DNA of 64,000 bases from Gordius sp. MW1 (GCA_964036665.1 OZ038533.1:15223075-15287074), one strand, 5' to 3'; positions 22,212-61,440 are shown, counted from the first letter of the stretch. The notes: generated from the sequence alone by a model not told the origin. Program-made: numbers and translations.

Positions 22212-24207
22212 AACTCGGGCCTTCGGCCCTCGTGGGAAGGGGGAAAAGGGAAGGGAAGAGGGGAAGGGAAGGGGGGACGACTCATCTGTACTTCGTATAA
22301 ATGTATCATATTTGCTATGCCATTTATGGGCGAGAAAGGTGGGAAGGGGCGAGAATGCCTATAGGGGGGTATTAAATGACTAATGATTAATTAATTATTT
22401 ATACAAATTTTTCATTATAGGCAAAATGTAATAAAGGCAAAATGTAATATAGGCAAGGGTTAGGGTTAGATTTAGTGTTTGCATCTAGTTGCGTATTACA
22501 TTAGTTTTTATGGCCTTTAGTGATTATGGGTCTAACAAACATTATATTATAAAACAACACAATGTTAAGAATTTGCAGAATTGTTGGGAGATATTTTTTG
22601 TTGAATTTGAACAATTTTTAATTAAAAAAATCAAAAATTTGGCCAATGGTCACTTTTTCTCTATTGGTCAGTACCAACAGATACTCTATAAGTCAATGAT
22701 AGCCAAAAAAAGGAAAAAAATTTTGATGCTCACTTTGGCCAATGGTCATTTTTTTCCATTGGTCAGCAGCCAGCACACGGTAAAAGTGGATATAAATTCA
22801 TAAGAGTAAAAAAAACGAAAAAAAAATTTTCGAATCACATTTTGGCCAATGGTAATTTTTTTCCATTGGTCAGCAGCCAGGACACGGTAAAAGTGGATAT
22901 AAATTCATAATAGTCAAAAAAAAACGAAAAAAAAGTTTTCGAATCACATTTTGGCCAATGGTCATTTTATTCCATTGGTCAGCAGCCAGCGGACGGCCAA
23001 AAAGTGATAATAGCAATGGTAGGAACAGGAACAATCATAATAGTCAAAAGAAAACGAAAAAATAAACTCGGATTCACATTTTGGCCAATGGTCATTTTTT
23101 TCATTGGTCAGCAGCCAGGACACGGTAAAAGTGGATATAAATTCATAATAGTCAAAAAAAAAACGAAAAAAATAATTTCGATTCACATTTTGGCCAATGG
23201 TCATTTTTTCCATCGGTCAGGAGCCAGCGGACGGCCAAAAAGTCATAATAGCAATGGTAGTAACAGGAACAATCATAATAGTCAAAAGAAAACGAAAAAA
23301 TAAACTCGGATTCACATTTTGGCCAATGGTCATTTTTTTCATTGGTCAGCAGCCAACGGACGGCCAAAAAGTCTTATTATCAATGATAGTAACAAGAACA
23401 ATCATAAGAGTCAAAAAAACTCCGATTCTAACCCAAAAACTAGTTAAATTGCATAGCAATTAAAAGTAAACAACTTTTATTTATGTTTTTTATATAACAT
23501 TGGTCAGCAGCCAGCGGACGGCCAAAAAGTCATAATAGCAATGGTAGAAACAGGAACAATCATAATAGTCAAAAAAAAAACGAAAATAATAATTTCGATT
23601 CACATTTTGGCCAATGGTCATTTTTTTCATTGGTCAGCAGCCAGCGGACGGCCAAAAATTCTTATTATCAATGATAGTAACAAGAACAATCATAAGAGTC
23701 AAAAAAACTCCGGGATTCTAACCCCAAAACTAGTTAAATTGCATAGCAATTAAAAAGTAAACAACTTTTATTTATGTTTATTATATAACTAGTTAAATCG
23801 CATAGCATTAAAAGTAAACAACTTTTATCTAAAAAACTAGTTAAATTGCATAGCAATTAAAAGTAAACAACTTTTATTTATGTTTATTATATAACTAGTT
23901 AAATTGCATAGCAATTAAAAGTAAACAACTTTTATTTATGTTTATTATATAATAGATAATTTAACAAATCTTACATATAACACACCGAGGGAGATAGAGA
24001 TGAGGGGTGGGGCACCTCTTATGCATTAATTTAAAAAATAACACAGCGAGGGAGATAGAGATGAGGGGTGGGGCACCTCTTTCTCATGTATTAATTTAAA
24101 AAAGCGATAACCTAATATACCCAATGCAAATAGATAGGAGGGTAACGGACGGACAACGGACGGACGGACAACAAAAAACGAGCCCATAAATTGCATAGCA
24201 ATTAATA
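22212..24207 (+). mobile_element. Composite tandem-core repeat, copy 3
   Basis: Complete copy, same orientation as copy 2 and only about 80 bp away. It shares copy 2's 60-bp 3' duplication (about 23985-24105). The tandem array spans about 22640-23700. Confidence 0.8.
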
Positions 24208-24517
24208 ATCTCAATTAATTACAACAAAGATTTTAAATTTGCCGGTGTCATTAAGAAAATACTGGGTTTCTAAGACGAAATTATAACTTTAAATCATTTG
24301 ACAAATTACGAGAGTGAATAGAATGTTTAGTCAACCAAAAGCATTCCCCAACATTTAAATGTAGCATATTTTTTTTTATAAGAGACACAAAATACTCATC
24401 TGGAATAAAAGACACAAAAAATATCTATTTGAGACACTTTGTGCAATAAAGGGTTAAGGCATATCTACTTAGATACATTTTAATCCTAACAAAACTCTAT
24501 ATAAAAATAATCATTCC
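24208..24517. other. AT-rich spacer
   Basis: No gene identified. AAGACACAAAA-type short repeats lie near 24385-24440. Confidence 0.4.
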
Positions 24518-24878
24518 CAGCGTAGCCAGGATTTTCTCAAGGGGTAGAAAATTTCCAATTTTTTTAAAAACATTTTTATTTCAATAATATAAATACAAAA
24601 GCTGTGTATAAAAATAGTCGCTATAAAACAATTTTTAATTTTCTTTTGCCAAAAGATAAGGCATCAAGAATTTCATCAGGAGTTGGGGCCAACGCCCGAT
24701 GATTCGTTAAAAGCGCCAAACCATTTAATCTATTCAAGGCTTTTTATAAGTACCTCAAAATCTTTTATGCAACTAAACTATAATATTTTAGTCCATTTAA
24801 TCTAATTATTTCAAAAAAATTTCAAATTATCAAGGGGGTAGAAAATTCCCGCTTTCTGCCCCCTTGGCTACGCGCCTG
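24518..24878. mobile_element. hAT-like MITE (CAGCGTAGCCAGG family)
   Basis: Ends CAGCGTAGCC and GGCTACGCGCCTG are inverted, and CAG...CTG termini fit hAT. Flanks ATCATTCC (24510-24517) and ATCATTAC (24879-24886) match at 7 of 8 bases, the hAT target-duplication length. 361 bp, non-coding. Confidence 0.75.
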
Positions 24879-24886
24879 ATCATTAC

Positions 24887-25589
24887 ACTAGAATTAACAA
24901 ACACCACAATATATATTATATTCCCATTCCATTGATTTTGAGATCGGCTATTATTTTTTAGGCATAATACACTTTAATTCTGGGAGCGCAAGGTTAAATA
25001 GCGGTCCTTTATTTAACTTTCGTGATTTATGAAAAATGTTGTGTATGAAACGAGACGAGTGAGAGGGCTTTTATTCAAAATGATGATAGCACAATATATC
25101 ATAACATGATTCGTAGCATAAATAATAAGCGTGAGTTGGTAAAAAACAAACAAAATATACATAACGCTATCAAACAAACAAAGTGCAATCTCTGTTTGTG
25201 CGCGTGGTGTTTTATAAAACGTCGTACGGTAAAAAAGTCGATTACAATCACGATTTGAGGGAAGGGGGAACTATGTTATCAATAAAGAGGAGAGAGGTAA
25301 AATGTGGATAAAGTCGAGACGTGTATATTTATATAAAATAATTCGTGTCAAGTGGATAAAGTTATAAATGCAATAAATAAGTCGTTGTTCGATTGAATAA
25401 TAATTCCTCAAATCATTTCGAATGAGCCAAGCTGAAGTAGAGAAGGTCTCAAAAAAATTACATAATTATACCAAACATGCATCGCTGAGATCGCTTAGAG
25501 CCTTAAAGTGTTTTATAATATGGTATGAGTGTGTGGCCGGGCCGGTCGTTCTCAATATAATAACGTCATTTTATTCCACATTTTGCCGG
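24887..25589. other. 3' flank of liprin-alpha
   Basis: Downstream of the liprin stop on the minus strand; it should include the 3' UTR. TTTTATT at about 25569 reads AATAAAA on the minus strand and could be a poly(A) signal only 20 bases past the stop, though others may exist. The plus-strand frame at 25422-25691 is a shadow of the last exon. Confidence 0.4.
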
Positions 25590-52383
<26,794 letters not shown>

Positions 52384-52738
52384 CTGTTTAATAGTTAAAT
52401 TGTATAATATGTTAATATAATTTAAAAAAAAATTTGGCCGGGGTCAGATAAAGTGAAAGTAAGCGCGGAATTATTTAGACAGTTTCGCATTTATCCGATA
52501 TATAGCAACAACCTAGACAAGTTGCTAAAAAAATTTATTAATAAAGGTAATCAGTCGAGGCAATAAATAATATGGATATTAGGCTTGGGCGAGGTCTAAA
52601 AATTAACGCCAACCAGCATTAGCTAGTGTATTTGTGAAAGCAAAATAAAAGTCTTTTACAAAAGCATAAGTCCACAGCCATGGAAAGATAATCCTTTAAT
52701 GTTCTCTCATAACTGCAATTTTCACCGCACGTCTTGGG

Positions 52739-52958
52739 TTCAAAATGTCACAGTCCAAAATGTCACACAAATATCACGAAAAATTAAATCTCAAATGGGG
52801 AGGGAATTTGATGTACATCTAATCCTAACCCAACCCCTAACCTAAAACGCTGACCTAAAACACTACCCAATGGAAATTAGGCGCTTGCGCAATGAGTAAT
52901 TGCGAATCTCACGATCGTGAGATTCGCTTAGTTGCATTTTGGACTGTGACATTTTGAA
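52739..52958. mobile_element. 220-bp MITE with 24-bp perfect inverted ends
   Basis: TTCAAAATGTCACAGTCCAA (first 20 of 24) at 52739 is exactly inverted at 52935-52958. The interior shares the TTAAATCTCAAAT...CCTAAAACACTA segment with 18133-18332. A perfect 26-bp palindrome, centred on CACGATCGTG, lies at 52902-52927. Confidence 0.8.
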
Positions 52959-53553
52959 ACGATACCATAAATCTAGTCCCAATAAAAAATTTGAGTTAGT
53001 TTCTATATATAATTCTCTTCGTTTCCTGAATTTTTTAATAATATGATTAAAAGTGCTACTTTTTCAAAGCTAAAAAAGATATATTATTTCTATAATATCA
53101 CCCCCTTCTTCCTTACATTTAAATACAAAATCAAGCCAAACTTTTCGTTCAAAAATGGCTTATTTATCTCTCTAAATTTCAAAAAATGAATCAATTACAC
53201 ACTCAAAGGTTTTTGTTCATAAATAGTGGAAAATAGCCTATTCGTACGAGGACAGTCAATTTCTATTGACCTTGGAGACATCGATGACCGTCGTAATTTA
53301 CTATACAAAATCGATACGATTAAAACTGTTCAAAGGAGACTCACGTACAAACAATTAAAAAAGCCCGGATCCAATTTAAAATATATATAAACGGCAACCC
53401 GGAAAGAATTAAGAGCGCGATAAAATCCCTCTCCAAAAGCTTTATATAAAACCACCATGTTATAGTAAATGTTATGTCAATATATTAAAACTAATTGCTT
53501 TTGCACGAAATAAAAAGGTTTTTTTTTGCTTATTTTAAAACCGATAGAGGATC

Positions 53554-53687
53554 CATGGGCGTAACAAGGATTGAAATTTCCGAGGGCAAAATAATTTTTT
53601 TTAATTTTAGCAATAATTTGATATTTCGAAATTTTTTTGGATTTAGAGGGGGCAACCGCCCCCTGCCATCCCCGGCCTAGGCCAATG
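53554..53687. mobile_element. hAT-like MITE (CATGGGCGTAGCC family)
   Basis: Perfect 8-bp flanking duplication AGAGGATC (53546-53553 and 53688-53695). The right end has decayed to GGCCTAGGCCAATG. Confidence 0.85.
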
Positions 53688-54553
53688 AGAGGATCCCAAA
53701 AGGTTCAGTAAAATCGGGCAATGGTTACAATATTGAAAAGGCACAGCTTCAAAGAGAGAGTACGAACTGGACGATGCAAAAAAAATCAATAAAGTAATTT
53801 TACTAAGGCGGGCGCACGCCTCCGTCCGCGTATGCATGTCCATTACATTATTACTTTTTTACACTTATTTGTCCATTCAACTCTCGGGCGAGTATAAAAA
53901 TCAATCGAGAAGGGGGAAAAATCTACGAAAATCATCGTAATACTAAAATTTTATTTAATCTAACTCATAAGAGCCTCACCCATAGAGTGTCGTTAGGAGA
54001 CTATTGCCCCCCCCCCTAACCCTACAACTTAATAGAAAAAAACAAAAAAAACATGTTAGTTTAAAAATTCGTATTTTTTATAACATAATTTTCAATTTTC
54101 AACGCCTCCCCCAAGTTAATAAATAACACGCATTTCACACTCTGTAGTAATATTTAGGTTAAAAGCTAGGTCGCCACCACTATGCAATAGCGACGCACTT
54201 CCTTGATTGTTAAGGCACATCTCCCCTTTGTGATCATAATAATATTTTACAAATTATAATTTAATCGATTTCCACTTAAGCACGAACATTAATCGATGTA
54301 TGCGTGGCTTGTGTTTAAAAGTCACAAAGAGAAAGTGCCGACCGACCGCCCCCCTCATAAACTTATCACTAAAGGGTGCTGATCTAATTGATTAGATTGA
54401 TGCCAGATTGGTGCCAGATACATAATTTTGACAAAGTGTAATGACATAAAGAACGGTTTTATAATTAGATTTGTTTTGGCATTAGTTGAAATTTCCTAAA
54501 TTTTTAAAGTCCAAAATTTTGACCTCGCGATACAATCAGAAGACAGAGTTCCA

Positions 54554-54960
54554 TATGGGCATAGACTGCTCATGTCATATGTTTCATATGGTAAAATTAA
54601 ATTTAACTATCTCCTATGTCGTTTTTTCGCAGTGTAGCCCATTGTTAAAGCAAAAAAATGAATATACCTTTTTCTCATTAGTTAATAAATAAAAAAGAAT
54701 ATTAATAAAAATCAGATAACACTATGCTTCGACATCACATCATCACAGGAATATTGTAAATGATATATATTTTAAAATGCTGTTTTTAATGTTTAGCTAG
54801 TTCAATATTTTTTTATTAAAAACACTTCAATCAACCAAAATTACTATAATCTATATGTCCTTCCCTTATTTGTGCACATTTTAAAATGGCGGAAAAAGGG
54901 TACACTTATTTGACGTTGATGAGTAGGCTATCTAGTCTATCTAAGCACATGGGTCACCGA
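54554..54960 (+). repeat. Dispersed about 400-bp repeat, fullest copy
   Basis: ATAGACTGCTCATGTCATATG to TTGACGTTGATGAGTAGGC; both ends carry GACTGCTCAT / GATGAGTAGnC-type complementarity. Relatives at 41983 (reverse) and 46060. Confidence 0.6.
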
Positions 54961-55152
54961 TAACCCACCTGAACCGTCGGGTTTAATTTTAAAAATAAAA
55001 AATCGGATTAGGGTTAAAAAAAAAATTACTGATATAAAAAATAATTGAGGCCGTAAATTAATTGAACAAAGACATATATCATTGAAATTGCTTCCTACCC
55101 ATAAAAGCAACATTCATATGACTATCTAAGGCTATGCGTAACTAGATTTAAC

Positions 55153-55563
55153 CTATGGGCTCGTTTTTAGTTGTCCGTTGATGTCCGTTTACCCTCCAAT
55201 GTATATATTTAATTGAATTAATATTTTGTTCTTGTTAATACCATTGATAATATGACTTTTTGACCGTCCGCAGGCTACTGACCATTGAAAAAAATTACCA
55301 TTGGCCAAATATATCGAAATTTTTTTTCGTTTTTGAATTGGTTAACATTGATAATTGCCCTATGCCCTCCCCTACGAGGGCCTATAACTAATTATTTTGC
55401 ATTTAATACCCCCCTATAGGCATTCTCGCCCCTTCCTACCTTTCTCGCCCATAAATTGCATAGCAAATATGCTACGTTTATACGGAGTATAGAAGAGTTC
55501 CCCCTTCCCTTCCCCTACTCCCATTCCCCCCTTCCCCTTCCCACGAGGGCCGAAGGCCCGAGT
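55153..55563 (-). mobile_element. Composite repeat, short minus copy with large internal loss
   Basis: Starts TATGGGCTCGTTTTTAGTTG, has one tandem unit (GACTTTTTGACCGTCCG), then jumps to CCCCCTATAGGCATTCTCGC and ends at GAGGGCCGAAGGCCCGAGT. Both element ends are present with only about 410 bp between. Confidence 0.75.
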
Positions 55564-55689
55564 TTATTATATTCGTTCAAACCCGGAAATAACGTTTTTA
55601 AAACACGACGAGTCTCAAATGTATAAACTTTTCTTAAAGCTGTCGTGCATTTTGTCGCATATCTTGGACAATTTATATTGGCCTCGGGC

Positions 55690-55778
55690 CAGGGTCAAAC
55701 AAATTTGCCCCCTCCCCTAATTGAACTTTTAAACGTTTTGCCCCCCCCCCCGTAATCCAAGACCTGGCTACGCCCATG
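55690..55778. mobile_element. hAT-like MITE right half
   Basis: Ends GACCTGGCTACGCCCATG after a C run. It matches the complement of the left half at 29224, so the two belong to one subfamily. Confidence 0.5.
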
Positions 55779-56021
55779 AGTAACGGTCATCCTTAATTTG
55801 CAGGGAATTATTTAGCCAGTTTTGCAATTGTTCGTTATAAAGCAACAACCAAACAAATTGCCAAAAGGAATTTATATATAAAATAATCAGTCGCATCCAT
55901 AACCAATAATAAAATTTGGGCTCGGGCGAGGTCGAAAAATTTAAGGGAACCAACGGTCATTCAAGTCCATAGCCATTAAAAACGCGTACAAGTTTCCGCT
56001 GCAATTATAAAAAAAAATTAC

Positions 56022-56074
56022 AAGTTGGACAGGACGAAAAACGAGCCCATAAATTGCATAGCAATTTATATTTT
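56022..56074 (+). mobile_element. Composite repeat 3' end fragment
   Basis: ACAAGTTGGACAGGACG then GAGCCCATAAATTGCATAGC. Same solo 3' end as 46895-46953, including the GTTGGACAGGACG lead. Confidence 0.7.
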
Positions 56075-56626
56075 AACAGAGAAGATCTGATCAGCCCAAG
56101 AGGGAAGTTTAAATTTTAGGGTTAAGATTTTATAATAATAATCGGGTAAAGTCGCGTTAAAATTAATGGCTTGTCTTAATATCGGATGCAGATTGCGCTA
56201 ATTTATTTTTGTCTAAATATCCGATTCGATTTCATGGGTCAAATTAGGTTATAATCATTAATATTTTATTTGATAGTTACAAACGTTTTTTTGTTTATTC
56301 CAACTCCTGAGATTAAATCCAAACTTTGCTGATACCTAAAAATTTAGAAACATTCAACATTTAAGCTTAGGAAAAATTTTGCATCTTACAAAATCGCTGT
56401 TATGTTATGCGTATGAAATGTAAATCTGCTGTGAATTCGAAGTTGGCTATGTTATAACCCGTACGACGATTTTTGCAGGCAGCCAAATCCGATATTCCCG
56501 ACAGGTACCAGACCCAGTTCGGCCGAAAAAATTTTTATGAAATTTTTTTCTGGGCTTTCTTACATGCTAAATAAAGCCAAACAATTGAAAAATTTTGAAA
56601 AAATTATTTACTTTGAGAAAAAAAGG

Positions 56627-58827
56627 GGTGTCACCTACAGGTTACACTGGGCAGCACAATTGTACTTACGTATAAAGAAAATTTATTAAATTTTACAATT
56701 ATGTATACAATAATGATGATTATTTTTATAAAATACATAAAAATGTATTAACTAACATCAATGAGTATAAAATATGTTAATTATTATGAAATATTGACCA
56801 ACAATTTATGGGAAGGCCTACTTTATAATATGCACAAAAAATTCTAATAGCTTTATGACAGACGACACAATGCCTCTGAGTACACGATACCTTTTGTTGT
56901 ATGTTATGTTATTCTTAAAATTAGTTATTTAGGGCTTATTACGCGGTTGTCCGTATTTTTTAAAATAATTTTGCGGTTTTCTCTTTAAAAATTACATAAT
57001 GTAATTTTTCCCTAATGAAGCAATATAGATGCCATGCATTTTGGCATGCAGCATCCAGCCCGAATGCAAATATAAGAAAATAACACTTTTCTGTCGCGAA
57101 ATGATAATCTAGTTGCATCCATATTTTGCTCAAAGCGTTCGACACCGCCCATAAAACAATTAGACATTTTGATCATATGAGGATATTGAATTACAATTTT
57201 TTTCTATTTTTTCGCTTTAGTGATTCTCCAATAGAGGTTATAGGCTTGACCCTATGACAATTTGACAACATTGTGCCAATATTATTATCATTCCATCGGA
57301 CAGCCATCAAATAAGTGTTTTTTGATAGAAACCCGCGTTCTTTTACATCGATGATCAGGCATTTTAAACAATCGACCCGCACCGTTCCTGTGCCCCCAAT
57401 ATTCATCTTTGAAAGACATATCATTAAATTGTGGCTCGTAAAAAAATTATCGAAATAAATATTGTATGGACCAAATTCTGGTGGTAGTTGATTTACTAAG
57501 TCTAATATGACCGCTCCGCCTAAACCTATTTTGTTTTGTCGATTTACGGAAAATTTAGCCCCCTGGTAAGGTTGAAATGTGACAAGGTAGCCATTTTTTG
57601 TTGCAGCACACCACATATTATAGCCGAAACGAAAATGCTTGCCTTTTATAAATTGTTTTGCATTGTGGTCCCGAAATAGAAAACCATACATTCATCTATG
57701 GATATGTGAGAAGAGCTACGATGTTTAAAGTTGCTTTTGAACTTCATTTAAAAGATCCATATAATCTCGAACTTTGAAAAAAGTGTCAACCCTTACTAGA
57801 GATGCACCGATACCAAGTATCGGCATGGTATCGGCGCCGATACCTTGCCAAAAGAATCGGCCCGATACTTTGATAGTATCGGCAATTACCAAGCCGATAC
57901 CTTTTTTAATATGAAACTCAAAAAATAATACTTATAGTATCTCCTACGATTAAAAAATAGAGGACTTTTCAAATTTTTTGAAAATTGTTTCATTTGATTG
58001 GCTATAAATATTTCTATGTGGAGTATAATAAACTCATTGACCATCTGTTCCGACTGCGCTTTTAAGTAAATATTATTTTATTTTAAAAATTATTATATAT
58101 TAAGCCTTAGATGGATTCTTTAGATACAATATGGAGTTATTTTGTTGTGTCAGCAGATTGAAAAAATTGTAATCTTTGAATTATGCAAAGCTAAAATAAG
58201 CCGTGGGGGCAAAGACAAACATTCCTTTAACACTTCAAATTTAAGGAAACATTTAAAAACTAGACATTTAGTATAAAATTTTTTTTATTATAAGTATCGG
58301 CATGGTATCGGTATCGGCAAAAAAATCTTAAGTATTGGCTGGTATCGGTATCGGCACAAAATAGTGGTATCGGTGCATCTCTAACCCTTACCAATTTTGT
58401 CGGCCAAATGTAAATATTTAGTTATTTCTTGGAAGCGATTCTACGCATTCACCATTATGTTAAAACAGTCAGGTCAGAGCTCCCAAAACATTTTAATATA
58501 CTTAGGAAACAAGTATTAAAAAAAGAATTGAGATTTAGATTTTAAATTCATTAACAGTTAAATTCACTCATATTCACCACATACAAAATAACATCATATG
58601 AAAGAAATTGTTTCAAGTAATCTTCAGGATTTTCCAAGGGAATGGGGTCAAAGGTTACTTTAATCATATAATTTTTACCTCAAAGCGATATTAACTTTGT
58701 AATAAAAATATTTTTATACGAAATTACTTATAAAAAATCAAATTAAAGCAAATAAAAAAGTAGCATTACTCGTTTAAATAAGCTTATACGTATGGACCTC
58801 TGCCCAGTGTAACCTACAGGTTACACC
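56627..58827 (-). pseudogene. piggyBac-type transposase element, decayed
   Basis: Inverted ends of 28 bp (56627-56654 and 58800-58827), both containing ACAGGTTACACTGGGCAG or its near complement. On the minus strand: near 58440 NRFQEITKYLHLADKIGKG, then a hAT insertion, then ISIDECMVFYFG (first catalytic Asp, 57694-57696). The frame 57691-57191 has GKHFRFGYNMWCAATKNGYL, YFDNFFTS (second Asp) and VRWNDNN (third Asp). FMGGVERF and DAACQNAWHLY follow in other frames down to 56930. This order and the three Asp fit the DDE_Tnp_1_7 (PGBD) family. Frameshifts and the insertion abolish activity. A TTAA target duplication is not visible. Confidence 0.85.
57797..58383 (+). mobile_element. 587-bp hAT element with BED-finger relic, inside piggyBac
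   Basis: TAGAGATGCACCGATACCAA and its inverse at the right end are flanked by a perfect 8-bp duplication ACCCTTAC (57789-57796, 58384-58391). Ends hold many TATCGGC/GCCGATA units. Inside, ATG 58111 opens MDSLDTIWSYFVVSAD, then after a stop and frameshift 58166-58267 reads IVIFELCKAKISRGGKDKHS and FNTSNLRKHLKTRHL. This is a BED zinc finger, with the first Cys apparently changed to Phe. The rest of the transposase is gone. Confidence 0.88.
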
Positions 58828-59147
58828 AAACTTTGGGCCAACATTATTCCAATTTTAATTAACCAAAAACAATTAAATTTCATATCAAAATAATTGTGAA
58901 AGTGTAAAGATTTTAATGATATAAATTAAAATAAGATTTCATATGGTTGAGTCTCCATTTATAGTGAATATATGAGAAGCAGTCCAACTTTCAAAATTAG
59001 CGATATTTGAGACCTTATTATTAATGAAAGAAGGAAGAGGAAGGGGAATAAAACATATCAGCTGATTCGCCTAAGTGTGCTCTTTCATATTCAATTTAAA
59101 AATTAATATTTCATCCAATAGTTTAAAAATTATAAGCGTTCAAAGTG
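58828..59147. other. Spacer between piggyBac-type ends
   Basis: AT-rich, no frame. Bounded by the piggyBac right end and another terminal repeat at 59148 in opposite orientation. Confidence 0.4.
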
Positions 59148-59176
59148 GTGTCACCTACAGGTTACACGGGTACCTC
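59148..59176. repeat. Orphan piggyBac-type terminal repeat
   Basis: GGTGTCACCTACAGGTTACA, followed by CGGGTACC instead of CTGGGCAG. Suggests a further deleted relative. Confidence 0.6.
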
Positions 59177-59728
59177 TCGGGTTAAGACAAGCCCTAACAA
59201 AAAGACTTCCTAAAACTGCACAGCTATTAAGTATTATTTGCGACGTCATAAGAAGGTCAAGGTTACAGTATGCTAAAAATCAACGTCCATGATAAAATGT
59301 TTACTTACGAGAGTGTGTTTTCAAATCAAAAATATTTCATCGCCTAGGGGGGTCCTAGGTCCTAGCGTGACACAAATGCATTATATTTTCAACGAAAGCT
59401 ACGACTATGTGAAGAGTTAAGAATTCTCGAGGAGAGGCATTTTTTTAAGGAAGATGGTTTATTGATATATGATGGGGCAAGTGTATCAAAAATTGACGTG
59501 ACTAATTGACTGGAAGGCACGATACCAAATTTATTTAAGATTTAAACTGGTGCAAAACACATTTTATAACCTATTTCCCCCTTTTTTTCAATAAAAGTTA
59601 GGAGAGGAAGTGGTCTTAATTGTTGAAAACAAAAGTAAAAGTGTAATTAAAAATCCATGATTTAAATGTACCTTGGCAGGTGCAAGTGGCTATATTTTTA
59701 AAAAACGTCGATTTTAAGTTGGATTAAC

Positions 59729-59886
59729 CATGGGCGTAGCCAGTATTGAAATTAGAGGGGGACAATAATGATTTGGGGAGAATGATATTTGTTTGAAATT
59801 TTAGCCATAATTCTAATAAATTCTTAAGAATTTTTGGATTTAGAGGGGGGCAACCGCCCTCTCTGTCTCCCCCTGGCTACTTCCAT
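59729..59886. mobile_element. hAT-like MITE (CATGGGCGTAGCC family)
   Basis: CATGGGCGTAGCCAGTATTG to CCTGGCTACTTCCAT; the interior GGGGGGCAACCGCCCTCTC matches the 53554 copy. Confidence 0.7.
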
Positions 59887-60290
59887 AAAATTTAACCATG
59901 AACTTCGGAAGTTTTTGTGCAATCAAAATTTCTTTTAAAATAAATTTTAAGCACAAACTTTAATATAGTTATAAAAATATCTAAAACATAGTTTAACTCT
60001 TATTGTATCTCAATGGCACGACCGAATTACTTCTAGCCCACGCCTGAGCTAACTAGATAACGGCCTTGACCTTCCCTATTTTTATAATGCAAAAAATTTC
60101 TATATGCTTTTTTGCTGGGATTCCAACAGCAATGTGTGAGATTTAAACTAAGTTTTACCTATCTCATATTTGGCACAAAGACGACATGCCGGCAAATATA
60201 AGCTTTTAGGTCAAAAGCGCGACTACAACAGTGATTGTTACTTCGATAAATAGCTTATGATTAAAGCGCTGCAAAAGGAATTTCTTGAGC

Positions 60291-60440
60291 CCAGGCCCGT
60301 TTCCATTATAAATTTGTCCAAGCCCAAATGTTTTTTTTGGCCTGGCCCGAGCCCGGCCAGATTATTATATTAATATTTGTCCGAGCTTGGCCCAAACTCT
60401 CTCGGGCCGAGCCGGGTAGGCGGCCCGTGGAGGGCTTTAC
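60291..60440. other. GC-patch repeat
   Basis: GCCCGAGCCCGGCCAG, GGGCCGAGCCGGG and GGCGGCCCGTGG lie in AT-rich DNA, with inverted complementarity among the patches. Relatives near 34.6-34.9 and 40.8 kb. Confidence 0.4.
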
Positions 60441-61006
60441 TTAGGATTGTTAAGAGTTAGGTATATGAAAAATGTCTACGTCTAGCACTTCACGTCAATT
60501 TTGAAATATCATTTGCTATATGGACTCACTCCCAGCTAACAAAAACATCCGCATATCTCGTCTTGTCCTGTAGCTATATTTTGGTCAATTATCGCTCTTT
60601 AAAAGAGAACAAGTCAAAAAAGTTAATGTAATGAGATATGCGATAATCAGGGTTGACCCAAAATGCATTTCATTCTTCCAATTAAATCCATAGCGGCACC
60701 GGGCTAAATGATTTTTTATACTAAACATTTATAAATTATCGACCGGTAGTATCTATCTATAAAAATTGATACAGAGCATTCTCACTCTTCAACAAGCGAA
60801 GATTGTCAAAACAAAAACTGCCAACGCAGAAAGTGAAAGGTGCGCGCCTATCTGATTTTAATACTTCCTTCTCTGACCCCGTTTACATAGTTAGTGTATG
60901 CTTCAACAGTATAGCAACTTTTAGAGAGCGGCGGGGGCTGTGTGGGAAACATAAGGTATAATCATGGTTATAAAAATCATCTTTTTTATGCATTGTTGTA
61001 AAACTC

Positions 61007-61026
61007 TCTCTCTCTCTCTCTTTCTC
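61007..61026. repeat. (CT)n microsatellite
   Basis: CTCTCTCTCTCTCTTTCTCT. An AG-rich counterpart lies next to exon 23 at 30997-31013. Confidence 0.9.
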
Positions 61027-61272
61027 TAACTAACCCCATGGGCATCCTATTGATTTTTGATCGAACGGAACCAGGCAACAACACATAGTTAGTTTGCTTT
61101 TCCCCTAGCATGTGCGAGACAGAATAAGCATGCCTGGGGTGGGCATGGGGCATAATTATCTATCGATTGATTTTTTCTCCACCTCATAAATCGGGCACCA
61201 TTTTGAATTGGATAAAGGGGAAGGGCTGATGAGCTAGATATGGGAGAGAAAGATAAGCGATACTTGCATAAT

Positions 61273-61440
61273 CATGGGCGTAGGCAGAATTGGAATTAGA
61301 GGGGGGGGGGCAAAAATGATTTAGAGAGGGGCAAAATAAACATTTTTTGAAATTTTAGCCAAAATTTGAACAATTTTTTGGATTTATGGGGGGGGGGGCA
61401 GCAGCCTCTCTCTGCCCCCGCCCCCTTGGCTACGGCCATG
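61273..61440. mobile_element. hAT-like MITE (CATGGGCGTAGCC family)
   Basis: CATGGGCGTAGGCAGAATTG to GGCTACGGCCATG. Flanks TGCATAAT (61265-61272) and TGCGTAAT (61441-61448), 7 of 8 matching. Confidence 0.8.
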
